DNA of 64,000 nt from an uncultured Clostridia bacterium (lineage in GTDB: Bacteria > Bacillota > Clostridia > Lachnospirales > CAG-274): positions 116,744 to 180,743 of the forward strand of contig CANRHR010000003.1 of NCBI GenBank assembly GCA_947630475.1, read 5' to 3'. The position numbers and the translations under genes are program-made. Of the stretch, positions 18,219 through 26,897 are shown piece by piece; positions within the stretch are counted from its first letter, which is position 1; the number at the start of each line of letters is the position of its first letter. The notes beneath the pieces are model-generated. The model had not been told where the DNA came from, did not search any database, and saw only the letters and a list, made by a program, of their open reading frames with translations.

Positions 18219-19355
18219 TTAATACTTATTTTTTAATTTATATACAAAAGCAAGAACCTCGGCAACAGCCGAATACAACTCGGGAGGTATTGCCTTTCCT
18301 ATATCAACTGTTTTATAAAGTGTTCTTGCAAGAGGCTTATTTTCAACAAGCTCGATATTATTTTGAGCGGCAAGCTCTTTAATTCGCCTTGCTAAATGAT
18401 CGGCGCCCTTTGCAACAACAACCGGAGCAGGATTTTTTTCTTTATCATATTTAATTGCAACCGCATAATGGGTGGGATTTGTTATAACAACATCTGCATT
18501 CGGAACCTCCTGCATCATTCTTCGCATTGATATCTCACGCATTTTGCTCTTGATTTTACCTTTAATCTGAGGATCTCCTTCGGATTGCTTATATTCATCC
18601 TTAACCTCTTGCTTAGTCATTTTAATTTTTTTATAATGTGAATATCTCTCATAAGCATAATCCAAAATTGCGATCACTATAAAATAATATCCGACTGTTG
18701 TGCCAAGCTTTATGCAAAGATTTCCAATATATATCATAGCAGAAGCCAAATCCATAATCATTATTGTCTGAATTTGATTAAGCTCATTTTTTAAGCAATT
18801 ATAAATACCTATAGATATAACGAAAAGAATCATAAAAGATTTAAAAAATTCAACAATTGATCTCATTGAAAACATTTTTTTAAATCCATTTATCGGATTG
18901 AATTTATCAAATTTAGGAATCAAAGGCTTAGCCGTAGGATTCCATCCAACTTGGATAATATTTGCCAAAAGTCCAAAAGCAAGGCTCATTGCAAAAACTG
19001 GAATACATATTACCACAACTTTTAAAAATGCATCCGATACATATTTTATGATGTATTCTTTATTAAATATATCGTTTATATCAGAAATAAGATTAAGGTT
19101 AAATTTAAAAACATCAGCGCACCTTTTATATATAAATCCCGAAAAAATTTTAAGAGCATAAAACGAAGACAAAAGCACAACTGCCGTTTGAATTTCTTTA
19201 CTTTGAGCTACCTGACCTTCATCACGGGCTTTTTTGCGTCTTTTATCTGTAGGCTGCTCAGATTTTTCACCCGACTCAAAAAATCCCAAATTTATTTTAA
19301 TATAAAACTTATTTTCTTGATTATTTTTTAAAACAGTCTTTTTTGAAATTATCAT
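18219..19355 (-). CDS. flhB: Flagellar export switch protein FlhB
   Basis: A 378-residue membrane protein that changes export from rod/hook to filament substrates. Four membrane helices are followed by a cytoplasmic domain with the self-cleaving motif NPTH at residues 293-296 (DVVITNPTHYAVAIKY). The EKSEQPTDKRRKKARDEGQV segment before the first helix is typical. The ATG overlaps the fliR stop (ATGA). The N-terminal 20 residues are longer than in many relatives but the overlap supports this start. Confidence 0.96.
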   Translation of the reverse strand: MIISKKTVLKNNQENKFYIKINLGFFESGEKSEQPTDKRRKKARDEGQVAQSKEIQTAVVLLSSFYALKIFSGFIYKRCADVFKFNLNLISDINDIFNKEYIIKYVSDAFLKVVVICIPVFAMSLAFGLLANIIQVGWNPTAKPLIPKFDKFNPINGFKKMFSMRSIVEFFKSFMILFVISIGIYNCLKNELNQIQTIMIMDLASAMIYIGNLCIKLGTTVGYYFIVIAILDYAYERYSHYKKIKMTKQEVKDEYKQSEGDPQIKGKIKSKMREISMRRMMQEVPNADVVITNPTHYAVAIKYDKEKNPAPVVVAKGADHLARRIKELAAQNNIELVENKPLARTLYKTVDIGKAIPPELYSAVAEVLAFVYKLKNKY

Positions 19356-20155
19356 GGCATCATAACCTTTATAATACTTAAAAGATATTCATTAATAAGA
19401 CTAAAAATACTGTTAAATACCTGCCCAAATATAGGAACAATCAACCATATAATAATCAAGCCTACCAAAACCTTTAACGGCATACCCACAACAAAAACAT
19501 TCATTCTGGGAGCAGCCTTAACCAAAACACCCAATGCAACATCTACAACCAAAATTGTTCCCATAACAGGCAAAGCCATCATTACACCCGAAATAAAAAA
19601 CTTACCCATTAATTCCATTACAAGATATACAAGCTTATCGTTGCCAATAATCAATTCGGAACCGACAGGCAAAGCTTTAAAACTATAAAATAAAGTGCTT
19701 ATAACATTTCTATGGCTTCCTGATGCTACAAATAATGCACAAAAAACAAAATAATATAAATTTCCGCTTATCGGAACCTGAGTTTGAGTAACCGGATCAA
19801 AAACATTAGCCATAGAAAAGCCTATCTGTTGGTCTGTAAGATGCCCTGCAAAATAAGTCACATTAAACATAAAATATACAATATATCCTATTATAAGACC
19901 AACAATAAATTCTTTTAAAATAACGGCTGTATATCCTACGATGCTGTCTATATAATAAACATCCTCAACAGCGCCCGATGTATATACAATACCTGCCAAT
20001 ATAAGAGCAAGCCCTAATCTGGACATAACAGGCATACCGCTTCCGCCAAAAACAGGCATAATAGTCAGCAGCCCAACAAATCTTACGAAAATAAGCATAT
20101 AAATATCAATATTAGAAAAAATATCAACTAAAATATATGCTCCATCCGAATCCAT
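19352..20155 (-). CDS. fliR: Flagellar export protein FliR
   Basis: A 267-residue integral membrane protein of the export gate with about six to eight helices. Family features include the start VDIFSNIDIYMLIFVRFVGL and the segment GFSMANVFDPVTQTQVP. FliP, FliQ and FliR form the helical export channel. It follows fliQ and overlaps flhB by four bases, the standard gene order. Confidence 0.95.
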   Translation of the reverse strand: MDSDGAYILVDIFSNIDIYMLIFVRFVGLLTIMPVFGGSGMPVMSRLGLALILAGIVYTSGAVEDVYYIDSIVGYTAVILKEFIVGLIIGYIVYFMFNVTYFAGHLTDQQIGFSMANVFDPVTQTQVPISGNLYYFVFCALFVASGSHRNVISTLFYSFKALPVGSELIIGNDKLVYLVMELMGKFFISGVMMALPVMGTILVVDVALGVLVKAAPRMNVFVVGMPLKVLVGLIIIWLIVPIFGQVFNSIFSLINEYLLSIIKVMMP

Positions 20156-20177
20156 AAAGAAACCTCACCAATACTTA

Positions 20178-20456
20178 TTATTTTATATAATCTATAAGAT
20201 TTCCGTATAATTCAATAAAAAGATCTTGAACTCCACTCATCATAAGAGCACCGAAAATCAAAATAGAAACAAAAACAGCTAAAATTTTAGGTACGAAAAC
20301 TAAATTCTGCTCATTTATAGATGTAATTGTTTGAAATATGCTTACTATCAATCCAACCACAAGGCTCATAAGCAAAGGCGGCGCAGATGTAATAATAGTA
20401 GTCATAAGAGCAGAACGCATAATTGTCAGCACAGTATCCTGGCTCAAATAAATCAC
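20178..20456 (-). CDS. fliQ: Flagellar export protein FliQ
   Basis: A 92-residue two-helix membrane protein of the FliPQR export channel. The family motif SLVVGLIVSIFQTITSINEQ links the two helices, and the length is normal. The start overlaps the fliP stop by four bases, which suggests translational coupling. Confidence 0.96.
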   Translation of the reverse strand: MIYLSQDTVLTIMRSALMTTIITSAPPLLMSLVVGLIVSIFQTITSINEQNLVFVPKILAVFVSILIFGALMMSGVQDLFIELYGNLIDYIK

Positions 20457-21238
20457 CTCGTTGTAAACGTCAGTATTATATTTTCAACAACAAGATTCCA
20501 TCCATCTACCATTATGAACAAAAGTATTTTAAACGGTGCCGAAATCAAAGCCGGAGGAAGCATCATCATACCCATTGCCATAAGAGTTGAAGAAACAACC
20601 ATATCTATTACAATGAATGGTATATAAAGGATAAAACCTATTTTAAAGCCTTTAGTCAATTCTCCTAAAATAAAAGAAGGGATTAAAACTGAGTTTGGTA
20701 TATCCTCTTTATATTCGTAACTTTCTATACCGGAAAGATTTGTAAAAAGCACCAAATCTTTTTCCTCTGCCTGAGAAAACATAAATTCTCTAAGCGGCTC
20801 CATCGCTTGGGTAAAAAATTCCTGCTGAGTAATTTCTCCTCTTGAATACGGCTGAAAAGCCTGTTCATTTATTTTTGTAAACGTAGGGCTCATTATAAAT
20901 AAAGTTAAAAATAAAGACAAACCAATCAAAACTTGATTTGGCGGCATTTGTTGCGTACCCAAAGCGGCACGCAGAAAATGCAGAGAAATAATTATTCTTG
21001 TAAAGCTTGTTAAAAGAATTATCAAAGACGGAGCAATAGTTATTACAGCAAGGATAAGAAGAATTTGGATTGTAGCCGCCGTATCCTGCGGAGTATCTGA
21101 CGTACCAATATTAATATCTACATTAGGCAATGCAACATCATTTCCGCCAACGGCAAAAACATTTGTTTCAAAACATATGACAAGAGTAAACAAAATCAAC
21201 AGATATATTATAAGTTTAAAGCCTCTTTTTGATATCAT
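20453..21238 (-). CDS. fliP: Flagellar export protein FliP
   Basis: A 261-residue export-channel protein with a cleavable signal peptide (residues 1-29, ending near NVFAVGG), then membrane helices and the family motifs SFTRIIISLHFLRAALGTQQMPPNQV and FKIGFILYIPFIVIDMVV. Length and order with fliQ and fliR are as expected. Confidence 0.96.
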   Translation of the reverse strand: MISKRGFKLIIYLLILFTLVICFETNVFAVGGNDVALPNVDINIGTSDTPQDTAATIQILLILAVITIAPSLIILLTSFTRIIISLHFLRAALGTQQMPPNQVLIGLSLFLTLFIMSPTFTKINEQAFQPYSRGEITQQEFFTQAMEPLREFMFSQAEEKDLVLFTNLSGIESYEYKEDIPNSVLIPSFILGELTKGFKIGFILYIPFIVIDMVVSSTLMAMGMMMLPPALISAPFKILLFIMVDGWNLVVENIILTFTTR

Positions 21239-21253
21239 AAATCTACCGCTCCA

Positions 21254-21673
21254 CTACTTTTTGTTTCTTAATTTATTTATATATTCTTTTAAATATTTTT
21301 CAAAATAAAATGAAGAATTTTTTTCACGGTCAATATCCTCAATAATACCATCGGATTTAACCTCTGTAAGAAAAACAACTTTGTCCTTGCCGGCGCTTAT
21401 AAGAAAAAACTGCTCGCCAACTTTAATCAACTGAATAGAAGCCTGTCCGCCGACAAAAACCGATTCTATAACCTTAATATTTTCTCCTCTTGCAGCATTA
21501 ATTCTGGTTTTAGCTAAAAACTTTGTTGATAAATAGGCCAAATATAAAATACCAATAAATACAACAATTAGGAAAAAAAACTGGCCTATCATTGCAGCAA
21601 CCGATGACCAGTTATTTCCGCCAGTTTTATTCGTAATTGTAATAAATATAGCAGCTAATTCAATAAAGTGCAT
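21254..21673 (-). CDS. fliO: Flagellar biosynthesis protein FliO
   Basis: A 139-residue protein with one membrane helix (about residues 26-48) and a cytoplasmic domain with the FliO/FliZ pattern (NIKVIESVFVGGQASIQLIKVG, then FFLISAGKDKVVFL). FliO helps FliP fold and form its pentamer. Its place between cheY and fliP agrees with Bacillus fliZ/fliO. Confidence 0.9.
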   Translation of the reverse strand: MHFIELAAIFITITNKTGGNNWSSVAAMIGQFFFLIVVFIGILYLAYLSTKFLAKTRINAARGENIKVIESVFVGGQASIQLIKVGEQFFLISAGKDKVVFLTEVKSDGIIEDIDREKNSSFYFEKYLKEYINKLRNKK

Positions 21674-21676
21674 TAA

Positions 21677-22042
21677 CTAACCAATAACCTTTTTAACGGC
21701 TTCAAGAACTCGATCAGGCTGAAACGGCTTTACAATAAAGTCTTTTGCCCCGGCTTGAATTGCCTCTATAACCATAGCCTGCTGGCCCATAGCAGAGCAC
21801 ATAATTATAAGAGCGTTGCCATCTTCGCTTTTAATTGACCTTGCCGCTTGGATTCCATCCATCTCCGGCATTGTTATATCCATAATAACAAGACTTGGCT
21901 TAAGCTCTTTATATTTTTCAACAGCCTTAGCGCCATTTTCAGCCTCACCTACAACATCGTATCCATTCTTAACAAGAATGTCCTTTAACATCATACGCAT
22001 AAAAGCAGCATCATCAACCAATAAAATATTTTTTCCTGCCAT
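21677..22042 (-). CDS. cheY: Chemotaxis response regulator CheY
   Basis: A 121-residue single-domain receiver. The acidic pocket (D10, D11), phosphoacceptor D55 (LVIMDITMPEMDG) and the lysine of FIVKPFQP are present. Phosphorylated CheY binds FliM to change the rotation sense. The ATG at 22040-22042 lies eight bases after GAGGAG; a GTG three codons upstream is too close to it. The gene sits between fliY and fliO, as in Bacillus, although the kinase gene cheA is not in this locus. Confidence 0.95.
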   Translation of the reverse strand: MAGKNILLVDDAAFMRMMLKDILVKNGYDVVGEAENGAKAVEKYKELKPSLVIMDITMPEMDGIQAARSIKSEDGNALIIMCSAMGQQAMVIEAIQAGAKDFIVKPFQPDRVLEAVKKVIG

Positions 22043-22109
22043 TATTATCACTCCTCATTTTTAAATAATCTTTATTATTAATTATATATAATTTTTATCT
22101 ATTATACAA

Positions 22110-23369
22110 TTAAATTCTGTCTTCCGCATTAACAATATCAGTTATACGAATACCAAAATTCTCATCAATAACAACAACCTCGCCTTTAGCGATAAACTTG
22201 CCATTAACAAGAATATCGATAGGCTCGCCTGCAAGCTTATCAAGCTCAATAACTGTACCCGGAGAAAACTCAAGAATTTCTTTAATAAGTTTATTTGTTC
22301 TGCCTAATTCAACAGTAACCTCCAAAGGAACATCCATAATAATGTCAATATTTTCCTTCTGCTGCATAACTGCGCCGACATCAAAATTTTGGAATTGAGC
22401 CGGCTGAACATTTACATTGCTCTGCATATGCTGCTGTGGCGGTACTGCATACTGCGGCATCATCATAGGCTGTGAATAATCATACATAGGCTGCTGATAC
22501 TGCATAGGCATAGGCGGCGGCGGTGCTGCGGCAGAAGCTTGCGGCATCGGCGCAGGCGCAGGCTGCGGAGCAGGAGTCGGCTGTGACGGAGCTGCGGCGG
22601 GCTGTGATTCAGCTGGAGCCGGTTCTTCAGGCTGTGGAGAACCTAAAAGAGCATCCTTAAGATTAACAACCATATCCTTTGCAAACTCTATAGGAATAAT
22701 TTGCATTATTTCACTGTCAATAAGAGTACCTATTTCCATTTTAAATGATATACACGCAATAGGCTCTTCATAATTTAAGCCAACACTTCTAAAGAATGTA
22801 TCATCTTGAAAATTAAGCTCAAAAGCTTCAGGTGTAGCGATATCTATTTTATGATTAAGCATAGATGACAGTGATGTTGAAGAAGAACCGACCATCTGAT
22901 TCATAGCTTCGGCAATGGCGCTAAGATCAAGCTCTGTAAGCTCAACATTATCCAATGATATTTCTCCGCTTCCGCCCATCATAAGGTCAGCAATTATTTT
23001 AACATCAGACTGTTTAAGAATGAGGATATTGGAACCTCTCAATCCTACGGTATAATCAACCTTGATGCCTACACATGGTCTTTCATAGCTTTCAGCCATA
23101 TCTTTCAACGTAATAATTTTAACCTTCGGCGTTGTTATCAAAACCTTTTGATTAAGGAGCGCAAAAAGAGTAGTGGCTGAAGTGCCCATACTGATATTGC
23201 CTATTTCACCAAGGATATCTTTTTGTTCATCATTAAGAATTTCATTTAAAGATGACTTGGCACCGGAGTCATCATTATTGTTTGAAGCAGAATCAGAGCT
23301 GTTGTCATTTCCGCCTGCGGCGCCTCCCAACAAAGCGTCAATTTCAGACTGTGAAAGCATATCGCCCAT
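22110..23369 (-). CDS. fliY: Motor switch phosphatase FliY (CheC-FliN fusion)
   Basis: A 419-residue switch protein. The CheY-binding peptide MGDMLSQSEIDALLGG is followed by a CheC-like domain (residues 45-235) in which both phosphatase motifs (E-x2-N-x22-P) are intact, at E55/N58/P81 and E154/N157/P180. A Pro/Ala/Gln-rich linker (about 240-320) leads to a C-terminal FliN/SpoA domain (about 340-419). It both removes phosphate from CheY-P and forms the C-ring. In this operon it is the only CheC-type protein. Confidence 0.96.
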   Translation of the reverse strand: MGDMLSQSEIDALLGGAAGGNDNSSDSASNNNDDSGAKSSLNEILNDEQKDILGEIGNISMGTSATTLFALLNQKVLITTPKVKIITLKDMAESYERPCVGIKVDYTVGLRGSNILILKQSDVKIIADLMMGGSGEISLDNVELTELDLSAIAEAMNQMVGSSSTSLSSMLNHKIDIATPEAFELNFQDDTFFRSVGLNYEEPIACISFKMEIGTLIDSEIMQIIPIEFAKDMVVNLKDALLGSPQPEEPAPAESQPAAAPSQPTPAPQPAPAPMPQASAAAPPPPMPMQYQQPMYDYSQPMMMPQYAVPPQQHMQSNVNVQPAQFQNFDVGAVMQQKENIDIIMDVPLEVTVELGRTNKLIKEILEFSPGTVIELDKLAGEPIDILVNGKFIAKGEVVVIDENFGIRITDIVNAEDRI

Positions 23370-23373
23370 ACAA

Positions 23374-24354
23374 CTACTCCTCCTTTCTCACAACCGAAGT
23401 TATTTGTATTGCATTTTTACCTCTGCTCAGGCCCGGTTTTGCATAAAATTTAAGCAAACTTCCAACCATGACCTGAAAATCTGAATCAACATAAGAATCT
23501 AAAGTTATAACATCACCAACCTGTAAATTTATAAATTCATCAACTGTTATGCTGGTTCTTCCAACCACAACAGATAAAGGCACCTTTGCGCTTTCAAGTT
23601 TTTTCTCAACGGCAGGTCTAAATCTGGACAAATCCTCATCTTCATTTGATGAAAACCAATGTTTTGTATTCAAATTGCCTATAATAGGCTCTATTACAAT
23701 GTATGGAATACAGAAGTTAATCATACCGTCGATTTCTCCAACCTTTATACTCAGTGTAACAAGTGAGATCATCTCATTTGGAGAAATAATTTGAGCAAAC
23801 TGAGCATTTGTTTCAAGCTTGTCAAATCGTGGATTTATAACACAAACATTTTCCCATGGTTCTATCAAAAAATTCACCATTTCATTTAAAACTCTGCTTA
23901 GGAGTATTTTTTCTATTTCGGTAAAATCACGAGATTTTTTTAAAGTTTCGCCCCTGCCTCCGAGTATACGGTCTATAATAGCATAACCTATTTGTGAAGA
24001 TAAATCAAGTATTACCGAGCCTTTAAACGGCTTAAAATCTATTATTCCAAGCACAACGGGATTAAGCAAAGAGTTATTAAACTCACTGTATGTCATTTGC
24101 TCTGCGCTTACAACCTCAAGCTGTACGCTTGTTCTCAAATAGCCTGTAAAAAATGAGGAAGTAAGCCTTGAAAAGCTTTCAAAAATAACTTCTAAAGTCC
24201 TAAGCTGCTCTTTACCGAATTTAGACGGTTTTGCAAAATTATATGTTCTGACTTTTCTTTCATCGGTATCATTATTTTCAATAGCGGAGCTGTCGCCTCT
24301 CGATAGGTCGCTTAATAGTTTATCAATCTCTTCCTGTGACAAGACATCGCCCAT
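23374..24354 (-). CDS. fliM: Flagellar motor switch protein FliM
   Basis: A 326-residue C-ring protein. The N-terminal CheY-binding motif LSQEEIDKLLSDL is followed by the middle CheC-like domain (GRGETLKKSRDFTEIE) and the C-terminal SpoA domain (LQVGDVITLDSYVDSDFQV). Length and gene order with fliL and fliY are standard, with only four bases to fliY. Confidence 0.97.
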   Translation of the reverse strand: MGDVLSQEEIDKLLSDLSRGDSSAIENNDTDERKVRTYNFAKPSKFGKEQLRTLEVIFESFSRLTSSFFTGYLRTSVQLEVVSAEQMTYSEFNNSLLNPVVLGIIDFKPFKGSVILDLSSQIGYAIIDRILGGRGETLKKSRDFTEIEKILLSRVLNEMVNFLIEPWENVCVINPRFDKLETNAQFAQIISPNEMISLVTLSIKVGEIDGMINFCIPYIVIEPIIGNLNTKHWFSSNEDEDLSRFRPAVEKKLESAKVPLSVVVGRTSITVDEFINLQVGDVITLDSYVDSDFQVMVGSLLKFYAKPGLSRGKNAIQITSVVRKEE

Positions 24355-24387
24355 TTAAACCATCACCTGCCTTATGCATAAGATAAA

Positions 24388-24867
24388 TCATTCTAAGAAT
24401 AAATCACTTAAATAAATAGTGACTATCAAATTAGATTCAAATTCCTGCTGAAGCTTCTCTAAAATTTCTTCTCTTAAAACAGCCTGAGCGTCTGATTTTT
24501 GAAGTTCTTCATAAGTTTTGTTTCTCAAAACTCCTATTATAACATCCTTAACAATAGGCGTTTTTTCTGAAAGAACAAGCATAAAAGCTTCGCTTTCTTT
24601 TTTATTGCTTATATCTATACCAAGGCTGAAGCCCACTCTTATAACGTGCTCTTTGCCGTCGTCGCCTTTTCTCAAGTTGGTATAAAGCGAATCGTCATAA
24701 GTAACAAGCTGAATATCTTCCTGTTTAACAGGCTCCTTAACTTCTTCTTCGACAGTCTGCCCTTTATTAAGGTTTTTAAAGGTTAAAAAGAACCCTACAC
24801 CTATCGTAATAAGCAAAATAACAAGCAGAACAATAATTAAAATCATCATTATTTTATTTTTTTCCAC
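24388..24867 (-). CDS. fliL: Flagellar basal body protein FliL
   Basis: A 159-residue protein with one N-terminal membrane helix (residues 5-29) and a stomatin-like external domain (VIRVGFSLGIDISNKKESEAF, then LREEILEKLQQEF). FliL surrounds and stabilises the stator units. The start codon is GTG, with GGAGAT about ten bases upstream. It follows motB in the motA-motB-fliL-fliM order. Confidence 0.92.
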   Translation of the reverse strand: MEKNKIMMILIIVLLVILLITIGVGFFLTFKNLNKGQTVEEEVKEPVKQEDIQLVTYDDSLYTNLRKGDDGKEHVIRVGFSLGIDISNKKESEAFMLVLSEKTPIVKDVIIGVLRNKTYEELQKSDAQAVLREEILEKLQQEFESNLIVTIYLSDLFLE

Positions 24868-24897
24868 CGCTGTTCATCTCCTCTCTTAATAAAAGCA

Positions 24898-25665
24898 TTA
24901 AAAACTTACTTCATCCGAGTAATATTTGCTTAAAATTTTTATTTCAACTCGTCTGTTTATCGATCTGTTTTCGGGAGTATCGTTTGAAACCTTTGGCTTA
25001 TACTCACCGTATCCCTCGGTAGATATACGAGTAGGCTGAAAATTTTTTGTTTCCGTAAAATATGTTGCAACAGATATTGCCCTTGCGGCGGACAAATACC
25101 AGTTATTTGGAAATTTATCGGTATTTATCGGTCTGTTATCTGTATGACCTTCTATTTTTATATCATTTTCGGGATATTTCAAAAGTTCGCTTGCAACCAT
25201 ATCCAATGCTTGAAGAGCATCGCTTTTAAGCTCTGCCTTTCCGCTGTCAAAAAGGATTCCGTCTTTAAAATTAAGCGTTATATATTGATCATTTTGCTCC
25301 ACATCTATTTTATCCATATAATTATTTTGAGCAAAATAAGTTCTGAAATCAGAAGCCATTTTTTCAAGCTCGGCTTTTCCCTCTTCATATTCGGTATTTT
25401 CTTTATCTGAGTCGCCCTCTGCTACCGGCATTTCTACAATACCATTTCCCAGTGCATCAAGCACACCCGGCGTAGAGCTTTCCGAAACAGAAATTTTATT
25501 TGATGAAAAGGACAATGCTATTGCTTTAAATTTTTCTGCATCGGTACTGGAGCTTGCAAAAAGCAAAACGAAAAAGCACAGCAGCAATGTAACCAAATCT
25601 CCATATGTACTCATGTATTCGGGCGAACCCATTTTAATGGTTATATTCTTTTTCTTTTTAGCCAT
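24898..25665 (-). CDS. motB: Flagellar stator protein MotB
   Basis: A 255-residue stator subunit with one membrane helix (about residues 17-38) that carries the proton-binding aspartate (YGDLVTLLLCFFVLLFA). A plug and linker lead to an OmpA-like peptidoglycan-binding domain (about 125-250; IEGHTDNRPI and NRRVEIKI). TAATG overlaps the motA stop. The Tyr-Gly-Asp context fits a proton-type rather than a sodium-type stator only loosely, so the ion is not assigned. Confidence 0.96.
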   Translation of the reverse strand: MAKKKKNITIKMGSPEYMSTYGDLVTLLLCFFVLLFASSSTDAEKFKAIALSFSSNKISVSESSTPGVLDALGNGIVEMPVAEGDSDKENTEYEEGKAELEKMASDFRTYFAQNNYMDKIDVEQNDQYITLNFKDGILFDSGKAELKSDALQALDMVASELLKYPENDIKIEGHTDNRPINTDKFPNNWYLSAARAISVATYFTETKNFQPTRISTEGYGEYKPKVSNDTPENRSINRRVEIKILSKYYSDEVSF

Positions 25666-26471
25666 TATTCATCACCAGCCTGTGAATCATCGTTAGTTCC
25701 GAATGTGTTTCTTAAAGCAGGAGAAAGGAATACTTTTAATTTTTCTTCAATAATTCTCGGGTTCTCGCCTGCGGCTATTGAAAGAACTCCTTCTATCAAA
25801 ACTTCTTTAACTAATTGTTCTTCTGCGCTGAAAACTTTCAGCTTATTTGCAACAGGGTTTGCAATAAAGTTTGCAACAACAGAGCCATAGAATGTTGTGA
25901 TAATAGCAACCGCCATTGAAGGACCGATTGAAGAAGGATCAGACATATTTTGAAGCATCATAACCAAACCGATAAGCGTACCGATCATACCCCAAGAAGG
26001 ACCCATGCTTCCGATAAACTCCCAAACTTCGGCAACGCTTTTATGTCGTTCTTCTATAAAACCTATTTCGGTTTCCATAATATTTCTTACAAGCTCGGCG
26101 TCTGTACCGTCAACAACAAGCATAACACCTTTTTGGAGGAAATCGTCATCCATACCGCTTGCCGCATCTTCCAAGGCAAGTATTCCCTCTTTACGCGCAA
26201 GATTTGCCAAATCGATAATATTCTTTATGGCTGTAATAGGATCTACTTTTTTGGGTTTTAATGCATTTTTAAAGCCCTTAAGGCCTGTTATAAGCTTAGG
26301 CATCGGAAAGCCTACCAAAGTTGCCGCTATCGTACCGCCCACCGTAACCATAACTGAGGGCCAGTCTATAAAGCTTAATACACCGCTTATCTGCATATCG
26401 GCATTAAGCAGAATCGACAAAATAATAAATATCCAACCTGAAACAAATCCTATTATAATTGCTAAATCCAT
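25665..26471 (-). CDS. motA: Flagellar stator protein MotA
   Basis: A 268-residue membrane protein with four helices and a large cytoplasmic loop. Features are IDWPSVMVTVGGTIAATLVGFP, GSMGPSWGMIGTLIGLVMML and AVAIITTFYGSVVANFIANP. With MotB it forms the ion channel that drives the motor. Placing motA-motB inside the fla operon between flbD and fliL is typical of Clostridia and differs from Bacillus. Confidence 0.96.
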   Translation of the reverse strand: MDLAIIIGFVSGWIFIILSILLNADMQISGVLSFIDWPSVMVTVGGTIAATLVGFPMPKLITGLKGFKNALKPKKVDPITAIKNIIDLANLARKEGILALEDAASGMDDDFLQKGVMLVVDGTDAELVRNIMETEIGFIEERHKSVAEVWEFIGSMGPSWGMIGTLIGLVMMLQNMSDPSSIGPSMAVAIITTFYGSVVANFIANPVANKLKVFSAEEQLVKEVLIEGVLSIAAGENPRIIEEKLKVFLSPALRNTFGTNDDSQAGDE

Positions 26472-26498
26472 ACTTCTTGACCCCTTTCACCAAGCTGC

Positions 26499-26684
26499 TT
26501 AGTGATTGTTTATTTTTTTCTTAAATTCTATAATCTGTTCTAATATTTCATCAATAGACTCCTTAACAATAATTTTGCGTCCGGTAGTCATTGTTATTGT
26601 CGTATCCGGTGTTTCTTCCATACATTCCAAATAATCGCTGTTAATTACCAATTCTTTATCATTTAATCTTGTTACGGTTATCAT
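26499..26684 (-). CDS. flbD: FlbD family protein
   Basis: A 61-residue protein of the FlbD family found between hook and motor genes in many Firmicutes and spirochaetes (YlzI in Bacillus). It begins MITVTRLNDKELVINSDYLE and has the TPDTTITMTTGRKIIVKES core. The start at 26682-26684 has GGAGG eight bases upstream; a frame reaching 26777 runs through the promoter and is rejected. Its molecular role is not known. Confidence 0.9.
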   Translation of the reverse strand: MITVTRLNDKELVINSDYLECMEETPDTTITMTTGRKIIVKESIDEILEQIIEFKKKINNH

Positions 26685-26711
26685 AAAATACCTCCACATG
26701 CTTACCAATAG

Positions 26712-26741
26712 ATTATAACATAAAACCGCCTTTTTTGGCAA
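26712..26741 (-). promoter_or_regulatory. Internal promoter before flbD-motA-motB-fliL
   Basis: On the minus strand TTGCCA (26736-26741), an 18-base spacer and TATAAT (26712-26717) preceded by TGT, which gives an extended -10. It lies about 28 bases upstream of flbD and in a 213-base gap, so the second half of the flagellar locus can be transcribed separately. Confidence 0.7.
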
Positions 26742-26857
26742 AGCATTTATATTAAATTTCAACAATTTTTTAAACAAAATTTATATATAAATAATAAAAA
26801 CCACAAATTTCTTTTCGATCCAATAAAAACTTTTATACAATAAATAATAATCAAGGC

Positions 26858-26888
26858 TTCTCCGCCCCTCTTATTAAGAGGCGGAGAA
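26858..26888 (-). other. GC-rich hairpin between flgE and flbD
   Basis: TTCTCCGCC (26858-26866) pairs with GGCGGAGAA (26880-26888), with further pairing inside. It begins 10 bases behind the flgE stop. On the minus strand no T-run follows, so it is not a classical terminator; it may protect the 3' end of the hook-gene message or reduce read-through. Confidence 0.6.
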
Positions 26889-26897
26889 AAAATAAAT

